Assembly (NCBI GenBank): GCA_017397895.1
Contig: JAFQHP010000036.1
Span: forward strand, 1-61,620
Length of the DNA: 61,620 nucleotides
From: Clostridia bacterium
GTDB lineage: Bacteria; Bacillota; Clostridia; Christensenellales; Aristaeellaceae
Direction of reading: 5' to 3'
Of the stretch, positions 33,304 through 42,637 are shown piece by piece. Both the position numbers and the translations under genes were made by a program. The notes under the pieces were generated by a model. That model was given only the letters and a program-made list of their open reading frames with translations. It had not been told where the DNA came from and made no database searches. Every line of letters begins with the position of its first letter. Position 1 is the first letter of the stretch.

Positions 33304-34821
33304 GTGAAAGCAAATATCAGGATTCTGGCGCTGGTCATGGCAGCTTTGCTGATGATGAGTTCCGTCAGCAGTGCATTGGCTGCAGACGACGGCTACGCCA
33401 GTTCTTACACCTACAACTACGACTATTGGTCCGATATCCGTGAATCGCCGGACGCTTACCGCGTCAACAATGTGATCTACAGCGGCGATCTGAGCCTGGA
33501 AGTGCCCATGAAGCGGCCCCAGAGCCTGTTCGTCCAGGGTGATTACATCTATGTGGTGGATACCGGCAACAACCGCATCCTGGAAATCCTCCGGGACGGC
33601 AACAACTTCACCCTCAGCCGGGAAATCAAGGAAATTGCCGGCACCGACGTGACCGCCCTCAATAACCCCAATGACATCGCCGTGGACGAAGAAGGCAATA
33701 TGTACATTGCCGACACCAACAACGAGCGTGTGGTGAAGGTGGACAAGAACCTGAACTTCATTCAGGCCTTCACCAAGCCCGCCGACACCACCTTCGACCA
33801 GAGCCTGTCCTTCCTGCCCAACAAGCTGGTGGTGGATAACTCCGGCCGTGTGTTCACCCTGGCCACCAACGTGAACAAGGGTGTGGTGAAGTTCGAGGCC
33901 AACGGCGAATTCACCGGCTATGTGGGCGCCAACAAGGTAACCTACAGCCTGGTGGACTATGTGTGGAAAACCTTCTTCATGACCGAAGAGCAGCGGGCAC
34001 AGCAGGAATCCTTTGTGCCCACCGAATACTGCAACATCTACATGGATGAAGATTCCTTCATCTACGCCACCAACGTTTCCTTCAGTGAATATGATCTTCT
34101 GTGGGATAACGCCCAGCCCATCCGCCGCCTCAACGGCATCGGCAACGATATCCTCATCAAGAACGACCGTTATCCTCCCATCGGTGAACTGTACTGGCAG
34201 GAAACCATGACGGACTATCATGGCCCCACCAAGTTTGTGGATATCACCGTGCTGGAAAACGATATCTATGTGGCCCTTGACCGCACCCGCGGCCGCCTGT
34301 TCGGGTATGACTCCCAGGGCTTCATGCTGTGGGCCTTCGGCTCTCTGGGCAACAGCGAAGGCGTGTTCGCTTCCGCCATCTCCATCGAGCATATGGGGAA
34401 GGACCTGTTCGTGCTGGACCAGAACGAAGGCAGCATCACCGTCTTTGTTCCCACCGAATACGGCGAACTGATCTATGACGCCAGCGAAGCCTACCTCAAG
34501 GGCGACTATGACGGCTCCGCCGCGCTGTGGGAAGAAGTGCTGAAGCTGAACGCCAACTACAACCTGGCCTTCATCGGCATCGGCCGTGCCCTGATGCGTC
34601 AGGAAAACTTCACCGAAGCCATGGAATATTTCGAAATGGCGATGGACCGCGACAACTACGGCCGTGCCTTCCGCCTGTGGCGTAAGATCTGGGTGGAAGA
34701 AAACATTGGCTGGATGGCCATTGCGCTGGCGGTGATTGTGATCATTCCGCTGGTGCTGCGGTCGATCAAGAAAAAGAAGATGGAGGTGGAAGCATATGAG
34801 CGCAACCAAGTCGTTAAGTAA
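33304..34821 (+). CDS. NHL-repeat/TPR membrane-anchored protein
   Basis: A 505-residue protein. Signal peptide about 1-27 (SALA-ADDG). An NHL-type beta-propeller occupies about 60-390: PQSLFVQGDYIYVVDTGNNRILEI, NDIAVDEEGNMYIADTNNERVVKV, LVVDNSGRVFTLA, DITVLENDIYVALDRTRGRLFGYD. One or two TPR units lie at about 395-455 (YDASEAYLKGDYDGSAALWEEVLKLNANYNLAFIGIGRAL). A C-terminal transmembrane helix lies at about 470-487, with a KKKK tail in the cytosol. The propeller is outside the cell next to the binding proteins, a likely docking scaffold (inference). Start is GTG 33304 with GGGGG upstream. It overlaps the next gene by 26 bases. Confidence 0.85.
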   Translation: MKANIRILALVMAALLMMSSVSSALAADDGYASSYTYNYDYWSDIRESPDAYRVNNVIYSGDLSLEVPMKRPQSLFVQGDYIYVVDTGNNRILEILRDGNNFTLSREIKEIAGTDVTALNNPNDIAVDEEGNMYIADTNNERVVKVDKNLNFIQAFTKPADTTFDQSLSFLPNKLVVDNSGRVFTLATNVNKGVVKFEANGEFTGYVGANKVTYSLVDYVWKTFFMTEEQRAQQESFVPTEYCNIYMDEDSFIYATNVSFSEYDLLWDNAQPIRRLNGIGNDILIKNDRYPPIGELYWQETMTDYHGPTKFVDITVLENDIYVALDRTRGRLFGYDSQGFMLWAFGSLGNSEGVFASAISIEHMGKDLFVLDQNEGSITVFVPTEYGELIYDASEAYLKGDYDGSAALWEEVLKLNANYNLAFIGIGRALMRQENFTEAMEYFEMAMDRDNYGRAFRLWRKIWVEENIGWMAIALAVIVIIPLVLRSIKKKKMEVEAYERNQVVK

Positions 34822-35482
34822 AGAAATGGCGCGCAGTGCCCGCAAGGAAAAGTGGGAACGCTATGTAGCTGCCCTGAAGTATGCCAAATATGTTTGCTTC
34901 CATCCCTTTGACGGCTTCTGGGATCTGGCCCACGAAAAGAAGGGCTCCATCGCAGCGGCCACCACGTTCCTGGTCCTGTTCCTGATCACCCACGTGCTGA
35001 AGCTGATGTACACCAACTTCCAGTTCATCACCGCTCCGCTTCAGTATGTGAACGTGTTTGAACAGGCAGCCTCCCTGCTGCTGCCCTTCCTGATTCTGTG
35101 CCTGGGCAACTGGAGCCTGACCACCCTGTTTGACGGCAAAGGCCGCTTCAGCGATATTTACACCGCCATGTGCTATGCGCTGGTGCCCTATATCGTGATT
35201 CAGCTGCCCCTGGTGTTCATCTCCAACATCATTGCCTTTGACGAAGCTGCCTTCTACACCGTGCTGATGAGCGTCAGTGTTGTGTACTCCCTGGCGCTGG
35301 CATTCATCGGCCTGATGCAGGTGCATGACTACAGCCCGGGAAAAACGGCCATCTTCGTGGTGGTTACGGTACTGGCTGCCTGCATCATCATCTTCCTGAT
35401 TCTGGTGTTCTTCAGCCTGCTGAGCGACGCCCTGAGCTTCTTCGTTTCCATCTACCGCGAAGTGGCATTCCGTTTGTATTAA
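34796..35482 (+). CDS. YIP1-family membrane protein
   Basis: A 228-residue protein with a basic cytosolic N-terminus and five predicted helices. It has the YIP1-type layout: CFHPFDGFWDLAHEKKGS before the first helix, then NWSLTTLFDGKGRFSDIYTAMCYALVPYI between helices two and three. Function is unknown in bacteria. It starts inside the end of the NHL gene with GGAGGTGG upstream, so translation is coupled. DUF5696 follows after 15 bases. The same combination recurs beside sugar transporters in other Bacillota as far as I recall. Confidence 0.8.
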   Translation: MSATKSLSKEMARSARKEKWERYVAALKYAKYVCFHPFDGFWDLAHEKKGSIAAATTFLVLFLITHVLKLMYTNFQFITAPLQYVNVFEQAASLLLPFLILCLGNWSLTTLFDGKGRFSDIYTAMCYALVPYIVIQLPLVFISNIIAFDEAAFYTVLMSVSVVYSLALAFIGLMQVHDYSPGKTAIFVVVTVLAACIIIFLILVFFSLLSDALSFFVSIYREVAFRLY

Positions 35483-35497
35483 GGAGGGAGTAAGAAA

Positions 35498-38065
35498 ATG
35501 AAGAAAAAGAGTCTCATTTTGCGCTTGCTTCCCTGGGTGATTGTGCTGGCGCTGCTGGCCGCACTGGTGATTTTTGTGGGCATTCCGCTGTACACCAAGG
35601 ACGAAACGCCCCACATGTATAAGCCCACCATTTACTACTACGAAGGCGACTCCAAGCCTTTGACCATGGAAAACGAGTATCTCTCCTTTGAAATGGACCC
35701 CACCACCACCCATTTCAAGGTGGTGGATAAGGCTACCGGCGTGGAATGGCTGTCCAATCCCGCCGACGCCGCCAATGACAAAGTGGCCAACAGTGCCCAT
35801 AAGGAAAACCTGCAGGCCACGGCCCTCATTACCTACTGCACCTCTGCCGGCGCAGTGGAAATGAACAACTACAAGTATTCCATCGAAAACGGCAACTACC
35901 AGCTTCAGCAGCTGGAAGACGGCTCCATCCGTGTGGATTATGCCATCGGTAAGATCGAAAAGCAGTACCTGATTCCTCAGGCCATCACCAAGGAACGCTA
36001 CGACGCTTTTGCCGATCAGATGAAGAAGTCCACCAAGAAAAAGCTGTCCAGCAACTATGCCTTGTATGAACCGGAAAAGCTGGACTCCAAGAAGAACAAG
36101 GACGAAATCATCGCCATGTATCCTTCTGTGGTGGAACAGCCCCTGTACATCCTCAAGTCTGACGTGAAGGAAAACGTCAAGAAGAAGGTCGAAGAGTACT
36201 TCGCCGAAGTGGGCTATTCCCAGGAAGACTATGATCTGGATATGCAGCTGGTTGCCGGCGCCAAGGAAAGCTCCGCTTCCGTGTTCAACGTATCCCTGGT
36301 GTACCGCCTGGAAGACGGCGACCTGGTGGTGGAAGTTCCCTATGACGCTATCCGCTACACCGAAGGCTATGCCATCACCTATGTGACGCCCCTGCCCATG
36401 TTCGGCGCAGCCGGCACGGAGGATGAAGGCTTCATGTTCGTGCCCGAAGGCGGCGGCGCCCTGATCCAGCTGAACAACGGCAAGCTGCAGCAGAGCACCT
36501 ACTACGCCAACACCTACGGCTGGGACTATGCCACCCGCCGTGACGAGCTGATCAACGAAACCCGCAACACCTTCCCCGTGTTCGGTATGGCCAAGAACGG
36601 TGCTTCCTTCCTGTGCTTCATGGAAGGCGCCACCTCCTTTGGCGGCGTGCAGGCCGATATCAGCATGCGCTACAACAGCTACAACTGGCTGTGTGCCAAG
36701 TACAACGTGCTTCATGGCGACCAGTACAACGTATCTGCCAAGACGGCCCAGCTGGTGTTCATGTTTGAATCCGCCATTCCCGATGAAACCGTGGTGCACC
36801 GCTATCGCTTCATCAACAGCGGCGATTATGTGGACATGGCCAACGCTTACGGCGATTACCTGCGTGAAAACGACCTGCTCAAGGACCAGAAGGCCAGCGA
36901 AGAAGTGCCGGTATCTGTGGAGCTGGTGGGCGCCATTGACAAGACGGTTGTGAAGTTCGGCCTGCCCATCGATTCCGTGTTTGCTACCACCACCTTCGCC
37001 CAGGCTGAAGAAATCATCGGCCAGCTGACGGACAAGGGCATCAAGAACCTGAACGTCCGCCTGAGCGGCTGGATGAACGGCGGCCTGACCCAGGAAGTTA
37101 TCCAGAGCGTGAACGTGCTGAACGAACTGGGCGGCAAGAGTGCCCTGGAACAGCTGATTGCTTCCTCCAAGGAAAAGAATGTGAACCTCTTCCTGGACGG
37201 CATTTCCTGCTTCGCCTATAACAGCGGCATTTTCGAAGGCTTTGTGCCCTTTGGCGATGCGGCCCGTTATACCACCCGCGAACAGGTGGTCATCACCCGG
37301 TACGACCCCATCACCTACATTCCCCAGGACTGGCTGGAAGATTATTACCTGGTGCGCCCCGACTATGCCAAGGACCGGACGGATACCCTGATCCGCTTCC
37401 TGGACGAAACGGACGCTGCCGGTATCTCCTTCCGCGATATCGGTTCCTTCCTCAGCGGCGACTATAACCCCAAGGATACCACCAACCGCGAAGAAGTGAA
37501 GGCAATGAACATCCAGTCCATGCTGGACGCCAAGGCGGCCGGCCAGGCTGTGATGGTGAAGGTGGGTAACGATTACGCCCTGCCCTATGCCGATATCATC
37601 ACCGATATGGACCTGACCGGTACCAAGTATTCCCTCATTGACCAGATGGTGCCCTTCTACCAGATCGCCATCCATGGCCTGAAGGACTACACGGGCGAAC
37701 CCATCAACCTGTCCGGTGACTATTATCAGGAATTCCTCCGCTGCGTGGAATACGGCGGCGGCCTGAACTTCACCTTCATGGCGGAAGACGCCAAGGTGCT
37801 GCAGGATACCGTACACTCCAGCCTCTTCGGTTCCCACTACGGCTCCTGGGCGGAAGACGCCACGGCCATGATCAGCCGCTACCAGGCGGATATGCAGGGC
37901 CTGAACCAGCAGCGCATTGTGGACCATCAGCAGGTGAGCGACTTTGTGGCCGTTACCACCTATGAAGACGGCACCAAGGTGTATGTGAACTACGCAAACG
38001 AAGCTTACAGTGAAGGCGGCGTTGAAATTGCAGCCCGCGACTACACTGTGGAAAGGGGGCAGTGA
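35498..38065 (+). CDS. DUF5696 protein, membrane-anchored
   Basis: An 855-residue protein: one N-terminal helix (about 9-30), then a large external region. Residues about 50-330 form a beta-rich domain starting ENEYLSFEMDPTTTHFKVVDKATGVEWLSNP, as in galactose-mutarotase-like sandwiches. About 380-700 carries patterns of a TIM-barrel glycosidase-like domain (GMAKNGASFLCFMEG, KNLNVRLSGWMNGGL, LFLDGISCFAYNSG, ISFRDIGSFLSGDYNP). The C-terminus is YEDGTKVYVNYANEAYS. This matches DUF5696, which has no assigned activity. Its place between two transporter halves suggests it remodels or trims the transported glycan at the cell surface (inference). Confidence 0.83.
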   Translation: MKKKSLILRLLPWVIVLALLAALVIFVGIPLYTKDETPHMYKPTIYYYEGDSKPLTMENEYLSFEMDPTTTHFKVVDKATGVEWLSNPADAANDKVANSAHKENLQATALITYCTSAGAVEMNNYKYSIENGNYQLQQLEDGSIRVDYAIGKIEKQYLIPQAITKERYDAFADQMKKSTKKKLSSNYALYEPEKLDSKKNKDEIIAMYPSVVEQPLYILKSDVKENVKKKVEEYFAEVGYSQEDYDLDMQLVAGAKESSASVFNVSLVYRLEDGDLVVEVPYDAIRYTEGYAITYVTPLPMFGAAGTEDEGFMFVPEGGGALIQLNNGKLQQSTYYANTYGWDYATRRDELINETRNTFPVFGMAKNGASFLCFMEGATSFGGVQADISMRYNSYNWLCAKYNVLHGDQYNVSAKTAQLVFMFESAIPDETVVHRYRFINSGDYVDMANAYGDYLRENDLLKDQKASEEVPVSVELVGAIDKTVVKFGLPIDSVFATTTFAQAEEIIGQLTDKGIKNLNVRLSGWMNGGLTQEVIQSVNVLNELGGKSALEQLIASSKEKNVNLFLDGISCFAYNSGIFEGFVPFGDAARYTTREQVVITRYDPITYIPQDWLEDYYLVRPDYAKDRTDTLIRFLDETDAAGISFRDIGSFLSGDYNPKDTTNREEVKAMNIQSMLDAKAAGQAVMVKVGNDYALPYADIITDMDLTGTKYSLIDQMVPFYQIAIHGLKDYTGEPINLSGDYYQEFLRCVEYGGGLNFTFMAEDAKVLQDTVHSSLFGSHYGSWAEDATAMISRYQADMQGLNQQRIVDHQQVSDFVAVTTYEDGTKVYVNYANEAYSEGGVEIAARDYTVERGQ

Positions 38066-38068
38066 TCC

Positions 38069-39034
38069 ATGAATAACAAGCATTGGTATGACAGCATTCT
38101 GGATGCTTTCAGGATCTACATCCCCGGCAACAATGTGTACAGGACAATGCGGGCACGCAGTGCCCGCACCGGTACCTGGTTCATTCTGCCCTTCATCATC
38201 GGCTTTCTGATCTTCATGGCCAAGCCCATGGTGGAATCCTTCGTCATGAGCTTCAACGACGTGAAGCTGATCCCCGGCGAAGGCTACGAACTGACCCCCG
38301 TGGGCATCAACAACTACAAGCATGCCCTGATGGTGGACCCGGAATATAACACCCTGCTGGTGGAAGAGATCGGCCAGATGGCCATCAACACCATTGCAAC
38401 GCTGGTTGTGAGCTTTGTGGTGGCCGTTATCCTGAACCAGGAATTCAAGGGCCGCACCCTGGCCCGCGCCATCTTCTTCCTGCCGGTTATCCTCTCTTCC
38501 GGTGTTTTGCCCGGCATTGAACACGAAAACGAATTCTACGACATGATGAGCGGCCTGGCCCAGAGCGTGGAAGAATCCGGCGGTGTGGACCTTTCCGCAT
38601 CCCTGCAGAATTTGCTGCAGGTGTCCGGCGTGGGCGGCAGTGTGTTCGAAGTGGTGTTCACCATGATCGACTCCATCTACGACATCGTCATGGCTTCCGG
38701 TATCCAGATCATCGTGTTCCTGTCCGGTTTGCAGGCCATCTCACCCTCCCTGTACGAAGCAGCGGATGTGGAAGGCTGCTCCGCCTGGGAATCCTTCTGG
38801 AAAATCACGTTCCCCATGGTCAGCCCCCTGCTCCTGGTCAATTGCATTTACACCATTATCGACTTCTTCATGAAGAACGATAACAAGGTGATGGAATTGA
38901 TCTACGATATCACCTATCAGGACATGAAGTTCGGTATCTCCGCTGCCATGAGCTGGATCTACTTCGCCATTGCCCTTGCCTTCATCGGCATCAGCAGCTT
39001 CATCATCTCGAAGGCGGTGAAATCTTATGAGTAA
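38069..39034 (+). CDS. Carbohydrate ABC permease (MalF type), second set
   Basis: A 321-residue permease. The first helix is at about 33-55 (TWFILPFIIGFLIFMAKPMVESFVMSF). Between helices three and four an extra acidic segment of about 55 residues (IEHENEFYDMMSGLAQSVEESGGVDLSASLQNLLQ) projects outward. The EAA loop is EAADVEGCSAWESFWKITFPMVSPLL. The outward insertion is unusual and may contact DUF5696 or the binding protein (inference). It overlaps the partner permease by eight bases. Confidence 0.88.
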   Translation: MNNKHWYDSILDAFRIYIPGNNVYRTMRARSARTGTWFILPFIIGFLIFMAKPMVESFVMSFNDVKLIPGEGYELTPVGINNYKHALMVDPEYNTLLVEEIGQMAINTIATLVVSFVVAVILNQEFKGRTLARAIFFLPVILSSGVLPGIEHENEFYDMMSGLAQSVEESGGVDLSASLQNLLQVSGVGGSVFEVVFTMIDSIYDIVMASGIQIIVFLSGLQAISPSLYEAADVEGCSAWESFWKITFPMVSPLLLVNCIYTIIDFFMKNDNKVMELIYDITYQDMKFGISAAMSWIYFAIALAFIGISSFIISKAVKSYE

Positions 39035-40040
39035 GAGCAAAACCGTATTTATCGGCAAAAACAAAAGCTTCTGGGATCGCAACCGCCGCAGTGAAGGGTA
39101 TCTGCTGAAGCGGAAAACCAAGAGCGTGGCCATTTCCGTCGTCCGTGCGCTGCTGCTGATTGGCATGTGCTTCATGATCATTCAGCCGTTGCTCATGCGC
39201 TTCTCCACTGGCTTCATGGTGGAAAAGGACCTGTATGACTCCACCATCGTGCTGGTGCCCCGTGATGTGACGCTGGAAAACTATCAGCACGTGTTCAACC
39301 TGACGGACTTCCCCCGCTCCATGCTGAACACCCTGTGGACCAGCTTGCTGGTATCCGTTCTGCAGGTGATCAGCTGCACCATCGTAGGCTATGGCTTTGC
39401 CCGCTATGAATTCCCCCTGAAGAAATTCTGGTTCGCCTGCGTGATCATGCTGATCGTGGTACCCCCGTCCACCATCCAGACGGCCCTGTACATGAACTTT
39501 GCCAACTTTGACCTGTTCGGCCTGGTTCGCTTGTTCAACAACGGCAAGCCCATCAACCTGCGCACCTCCATCCTGCCCTATACCATCATGAGCCTGACCT
39601 GCATGGGCCTGAAAAACGGCCTGTACATCTTCATGCTTCGCCAGTATTTCAAGGGCGTGCCCAAGAGCCTGGAAGAAGCGGCTTACATCGACGGCTGCGG
39701 CACGGTGCACACCTTTACCAAGATCATGCTGCCCGACGCTATCCCCACCATCGCCAGCTGCTTCCTGTTTGGCTTTGTGTGGCAGTGGACGGACCTGTTC
39801 TACTCCCGTAACTTCCTGTCCACCTACTCCATTTACTCCGTGCAGCTGTCCTCCATCGTCAGCCGCATGAGCCGTTACTTCTCTGCCGACGCCTCCAAGG
39901 CTGTCATTATTCCCAACGCACGGCAGCAGCAGCTGATCTCCATCGGCGTGCTCATCTGCTGCATCCCGCTGATCGTCCTGTACTGCTTCACTCAGAAGAC
40001 GTTCGTAAAGTCCCTCACCATGACGGGCAGTAAGGAATAA
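39027..40040 (+). CDS. Carbohydrate ABC permease (MalG type), second set
   Basis: A 337-residue permease with about 30 cytosolic N-terminal residues and six helices. The EAA loop is EAAYIDGCGTVHTFTKIMLPDAIPTI. External loops include VEKDLYDSTIVLVPRDVTLENYQHVF, typical of oligosaccharide permeases. The start codon lies inside the stop region of the previous gene (ATGAGTAA). No ATPase gene lies nearby, so a shared MsmX-like ATPase elsewhere is expected for both sets. Confidence 0.9.
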   Translation: MSKSKTVFIGKNKSFWDRNRRSEGYLLKRKTKSVAISVVRALLLIGMCFMIIQPLLMRFSTGFMVEKDLYDSTIVLVPRDVTLENYQHVFNLTDFPRSMLNTLWTSLLVSVLQVISCTIVGYGFARYEFPLKKFWFACVIMLIVVPPSTIQTALYMNFANFDLFGLVRLFNNGKPINLRTSILPYTIMSLTCMGLKNGLYIFMLRQYFKGVPKSLEEAAYIDGCGTVHTFTKIMLPDAIPTIASCFLFGFVWQWTDLFYSRNFLSTYSIYSVQLSSIVSRMSRYFSADASKAVIIPNARQQQLISIGVLICCIPLIVLYCFTQKTFVKSLTMTGSKE

Positions 40041-40081
40041 TTGCTGGGAATAAAAATGCACAGAATATACACTAAAATTGC

Positions 40082-40117
40082 TTGCATATTTGGCAAATAT
40101 GGTGTATAATGTGCCAA
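40082..40117 (+). promoter_or_regulatory. Promoter and inverted-repeat operator of the second binding-protein gene
   Basis: TTGCAT (40082-40087), 17-base spacer, TATAAT (40105-40110). TTGGCA (40090-40095) and TGCCAA (40112-40117) form an inverted repeat straddling the -10 box, a plausible repressor site. This internal promoter would boost the binding protein over the permeases. Confidence 0.75.
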
Positions 40118-40214
40118 GAAGATGCAGCTTGGCTGCAAAATTCCATTTAACTATACGAATGGCTTGCGTGAATACGAAACATTCGTATGGAAAATAAAAA
40201 GGAGGAACTCCAAC

Positions 40215-41564
40215 ATGAAGAAACTGGTTGCTCTGCTTCTGGCTGTCATGATGCTCTCCATGAGCGCTATGGCTCTGGCCGAAGTGCCCGAAGGCTATCC
40301 TGAAATCGTGGCTGACATGATTCAGGCCGAACCCCTCACCATCACCATCTATGACTACTGGTCTGGCGACGGTGCCCGCGCTGCGGAACCCACCGAAGAA
40401 CAGCAGGCTCAGTATGACTACCGCGACTGGATCGAAGCTACCTACAATGTGAAGGTAGAACAGAAGCAGGGCGGCGACTGGGGCACCTGCGCTGAAGAAA
40501 TGATCAACTTCGTGTCCGCTCCCGATGGCAGCCTCCGCGCTTACATCATCGAGCCCGGCAAGGTTGGCTCTCTGGTTGCCAACGGCATGGCCGCCTCCTG
40601 GGGCGACTATGACTTCTCCGCTGAAAAGTGGAACACCTTCACCCTGAATGCCTGGAAGGTCGGCGAAGACGTGTACGGCGTTTCCACCGGTGCTACCGAA
40701 CCCCGCGGCTGCGTGTATTTCAACAAGCGCCTGCTGGAAGAAGCCGGCATCGACTACGAAACCATCTATGACATGCAGGCTGAAGGCACCTGGACTTGGG
40801 CTGCCCTGGAAGATCTGCTGAAGAAGTGCACTCAGGACACCGACAATGACGGCGCCATCGACAAGTGGGGCATTTCCGGTTCCGGCGACGATATGTACGT
40901 GCTGGCTACCTTCGCCAATGGCGGCTCCTTCTTCGATTACGATGCTGATGGCAAGCTGCAGCCCACCATGAACTCCCAGGCTACTGTGGACGCTCTGAAC
41001 TGGGGCAAGAACATCCAGGCCAACTACTGGATGCACACTCCCGCCGATGCCAACTGGGATTGGTACAAGGAAGCCTGGAAGGCTGGCTCCTTCGCCTTCT
41101 ACGTATACCAGACCTACGGCGGATTCAATGACAACAGCGAAATGGCCGACATGGAAGACGAATGGGGCTGCGTGGCCTTCCCCGTTCCCAACGCTGGCGA
41201 CACCTATCTGCACGTTGCTTCTGAAAACACCACTCTGATCCCCAACGTTTACACCGAAGATCAGATCAAGACCATCGCTTTCTTCATCGACCTGTGGACC
41301 AACCCCACCCCCGGCTATGACGATGAAGACGCTTGGATCGGCAACAAGTACAACTACACCGACGAACGCGCTGTGGACGAAACCTACGCTATGCTGCGTC
41401 AGGGCGAACACGCTGTGGACAACAAGGTTGTGTACCTGGGCACCCAGAACGACGTGCTTGGTTCCTCCCTGCTGTGGAGCCTGGCTGGCGGCGACGTGGC
41501 TTCCCTGATCGAAGCTGGCATGCCCGCTTGGCAGGCCCTGTGCGACACCTTCAACGCTAAGTAA
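40215..41564 (+). CDS. ABC transporter extracellular solute-binding protein (family 1)
   Basis: A 449-residue secreted binding protein. Signal peptide about 1-21 (MALA-EVPEG), with no lipobox Cys, which is odd for a Gram-positive binding protein. Typical family-1 landmarks: LTITIYDYWSGDG, YGVSTGATEPRGCVYFNKRLLEEAGID and TWTWAALEDLLKKCTQDTDNDG, then an acidic hinge and YNYTDERAVDE. It has AAGGAGG upstream of ATG 40215 and uses GCT, GAA and TTC codons more heavily than neighbours, suggesting strong expression. Probable cargo is an oligosaccharide. Own promoter, terminator at 41600. Confidence 0.9.
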   Translation: MKKLVALLLAVMMLSMSAMALAEVPEGYPEIVADMIQAEPLTITIYDYWSGDGARAAEPTEEQQAQYDYRDWIEATYNVKVEQKQGGDWGTCAEEMINFVSAPDGSLRAYIIEPGKVGSLVANGMAASWGDYDFSAEKWNTFTLNAWKVGEDVYGVSTGATEPRGCVYFNKRLLEEAGIDYETIYDMQAEGTWTWAALEDLLKKCTQDTDNDGAIDKWGISGSGDDMYVLATFANGGSFFDYDADGKLQPTMNSQATVDALNWGKNIQANYWMHTPADANWDWYKEAWKAGSFAFYVYQTYGGFNDNSEMADMEDEWGCVAFPVPNAGDTYLHVASENTTLIPNVYTEDQIKTIAFFIDLWTNPTPGYDDEDAWIGNKYNYTDERAVDETYAMLRQGEHAVDNKVVYLGTQNDVLGSSLLWSLAGGDVASLIEAGMPAWQALCDTFNAK

Positions 41565-41599
41565 GGTTCGCCTGGCTGAACTATCAGTCGAATAACCCC

Positions 41600-41630
41600 G
41601 GCCGCTGTGCGAAAGCACAGCGGCCTTTTT
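41600..41630 (+). terminator. Intrinsic terminator ending the 28-41 kb cluster
   Basis: GGCCGCTGTGC (41600-41610), GAAA loop, GCACAGCGGCC (41615-41625), then TTTTT. Confidence 0.95.
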
Positions 41631-41756
41631 GTATGCGTAAAGTGTGTGCCAATAAAGCAAGATGAAACGATGAACACTCGATAAAAAAGCAGCCCTATGA
41701 ATGCAAAATGGCACATGAAAGGCAGTTTTTTTGTATTTCATGGGCAGAAGGAGTTA

Positions 41757-41785
41757 TTGGAAAGCGCAGGGCGCTGTGGTATAAT
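41757..41785 (+). promoter_or_regulatory. Promoter of the ART-like/aldo-keto reductase operon
   Basis: TTGGAA (41757-41762), 17-base spacer, TATAAT (41780-41785), 31 bases before the TTG start at 41816. Confidence 0.7.
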
Positions 41786-41815
41786 GAATGCAGCGAAAAC
41801 AGGAGATGATGCGCT

Positions 41816-42637
41816 TTGCTGATCAAAATCGGCGGGTATGACTTTACGGAAGTATGGGACGGGGTGCTGTACAAAAAGCTGGCCCATTATCCTATCGTTT
41901 CTGAATGGGAAAAGCGAACGCTGGCCGAATTTGCCCTGTACGAAGCGCAGCACGGCAGGACTTGCTCTCTGGAATGTGAGGATGGCCGGGTGCTGGCAGA
42001 GATTCAGGCAGTGCTTACGATGCCGGAAAAATATCTGCAGGCACCTCTTCCTGATAAAATCTGCGAATGTACCGCCTGCAGACAGGGCGGCTGCCTGACG
42101 GGATGGGTGTGCCACACGGCTTCGCCTGAAAATGCGGTGAAAATATTCCAGAGCGGCAGCCTGCTTTCTGCAGTAAAGGCCAGGAATTTGCCCGCGGAAG
42201 TGCTGATGGCAGAGGATAGAAATGCGGCCAGTGATCCGGCGGATTATTTCCATTATGTGATGCTTTCCTGGGGCAATTGCCAGGCGGGGGACCGGCTGGT
42301 GACGGAAAGAAGGCTTGGGCGCTTTCCAACGGAAAAGGATTTGGCTGAGGATCTCACCCCCGGGGTGCGGTTCTATTTCCGGTACGAACGCCTTTCGAAG
42401 CACCCGGGCGTGGCGTTTGACGGGGTGCTGCCCATGAAAATCCGGGATGAGATTGTGCTTGCGGATTGGGCGGAATATATTGTGATCCCGGCCTGCCTGA
42501 AGGAAGAAATACTGCTGCACATCCCGGATGGATTGCAGGGCAGGATATTGTTTGCGGACAGCAGCGGCCTGGATATCTGGGCATGGAGCGAAAAGGTGTA
42601 TCAAATGATTGAACGGGAATGGGAGGAAACAGTATGA
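41816..42637 (+). CDS. Protein of unknown function, ADP-ribosyltransferase-like pattern
   Basis: A 273-residue soluble protein. The middle, WVCHTASPENAVKIFQSGSLLSAVKARNLP (about 98-128), resembles the H-T..N...I...G.L.S opening of ADP-ribosyltransferase folds such as DarT and KptA. DYFHYVMLSWGNCQAGDR and a late VLADWAEYIVIP could supply the second half of the site (pattern inference, not certain). A CECTACRQGGC cluster near 83-93 may bind metal. The start is TTG at 41816, with AGGAG about ten bases upstream, and no in-frame ATG is closer. Its stop overlaps the start of the aldo/keto reductase gene. Confidence 0.55.
   Translation: MLIKIGGYDFTEVWDGVLYKKLAHYPIVSEWEKRTLAEFALYEAQHGRTCSLECEDGRVLAEIQAVLTMPEKYLQAPLPDKICECTACRQGGCLTGWVCHTASPENAVKIFQSGSLLSAVKARNLPAEVLMAEDRNAASDPADYFHYVMLSWGNCQAGDRLVTERRLGRFPTEKDLAEDLTPGVRFYFRYERLSKHPGVAFDGVLPMKIRDEIVLADWAEYIVIPACLKEEILLHIPDGLQGRILFADSSGLDIWAWSEKVYQMIEREWEETV

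Noticed and set aside
34814..38524. A 1236-codon open frame on the minus strand
   Set aside because: It runs opposite four well-supported plus-strand genes, has Gly/His/Val-rich shadow composition and no ribosome site. Caused by codon bias of the plus-strand genes.
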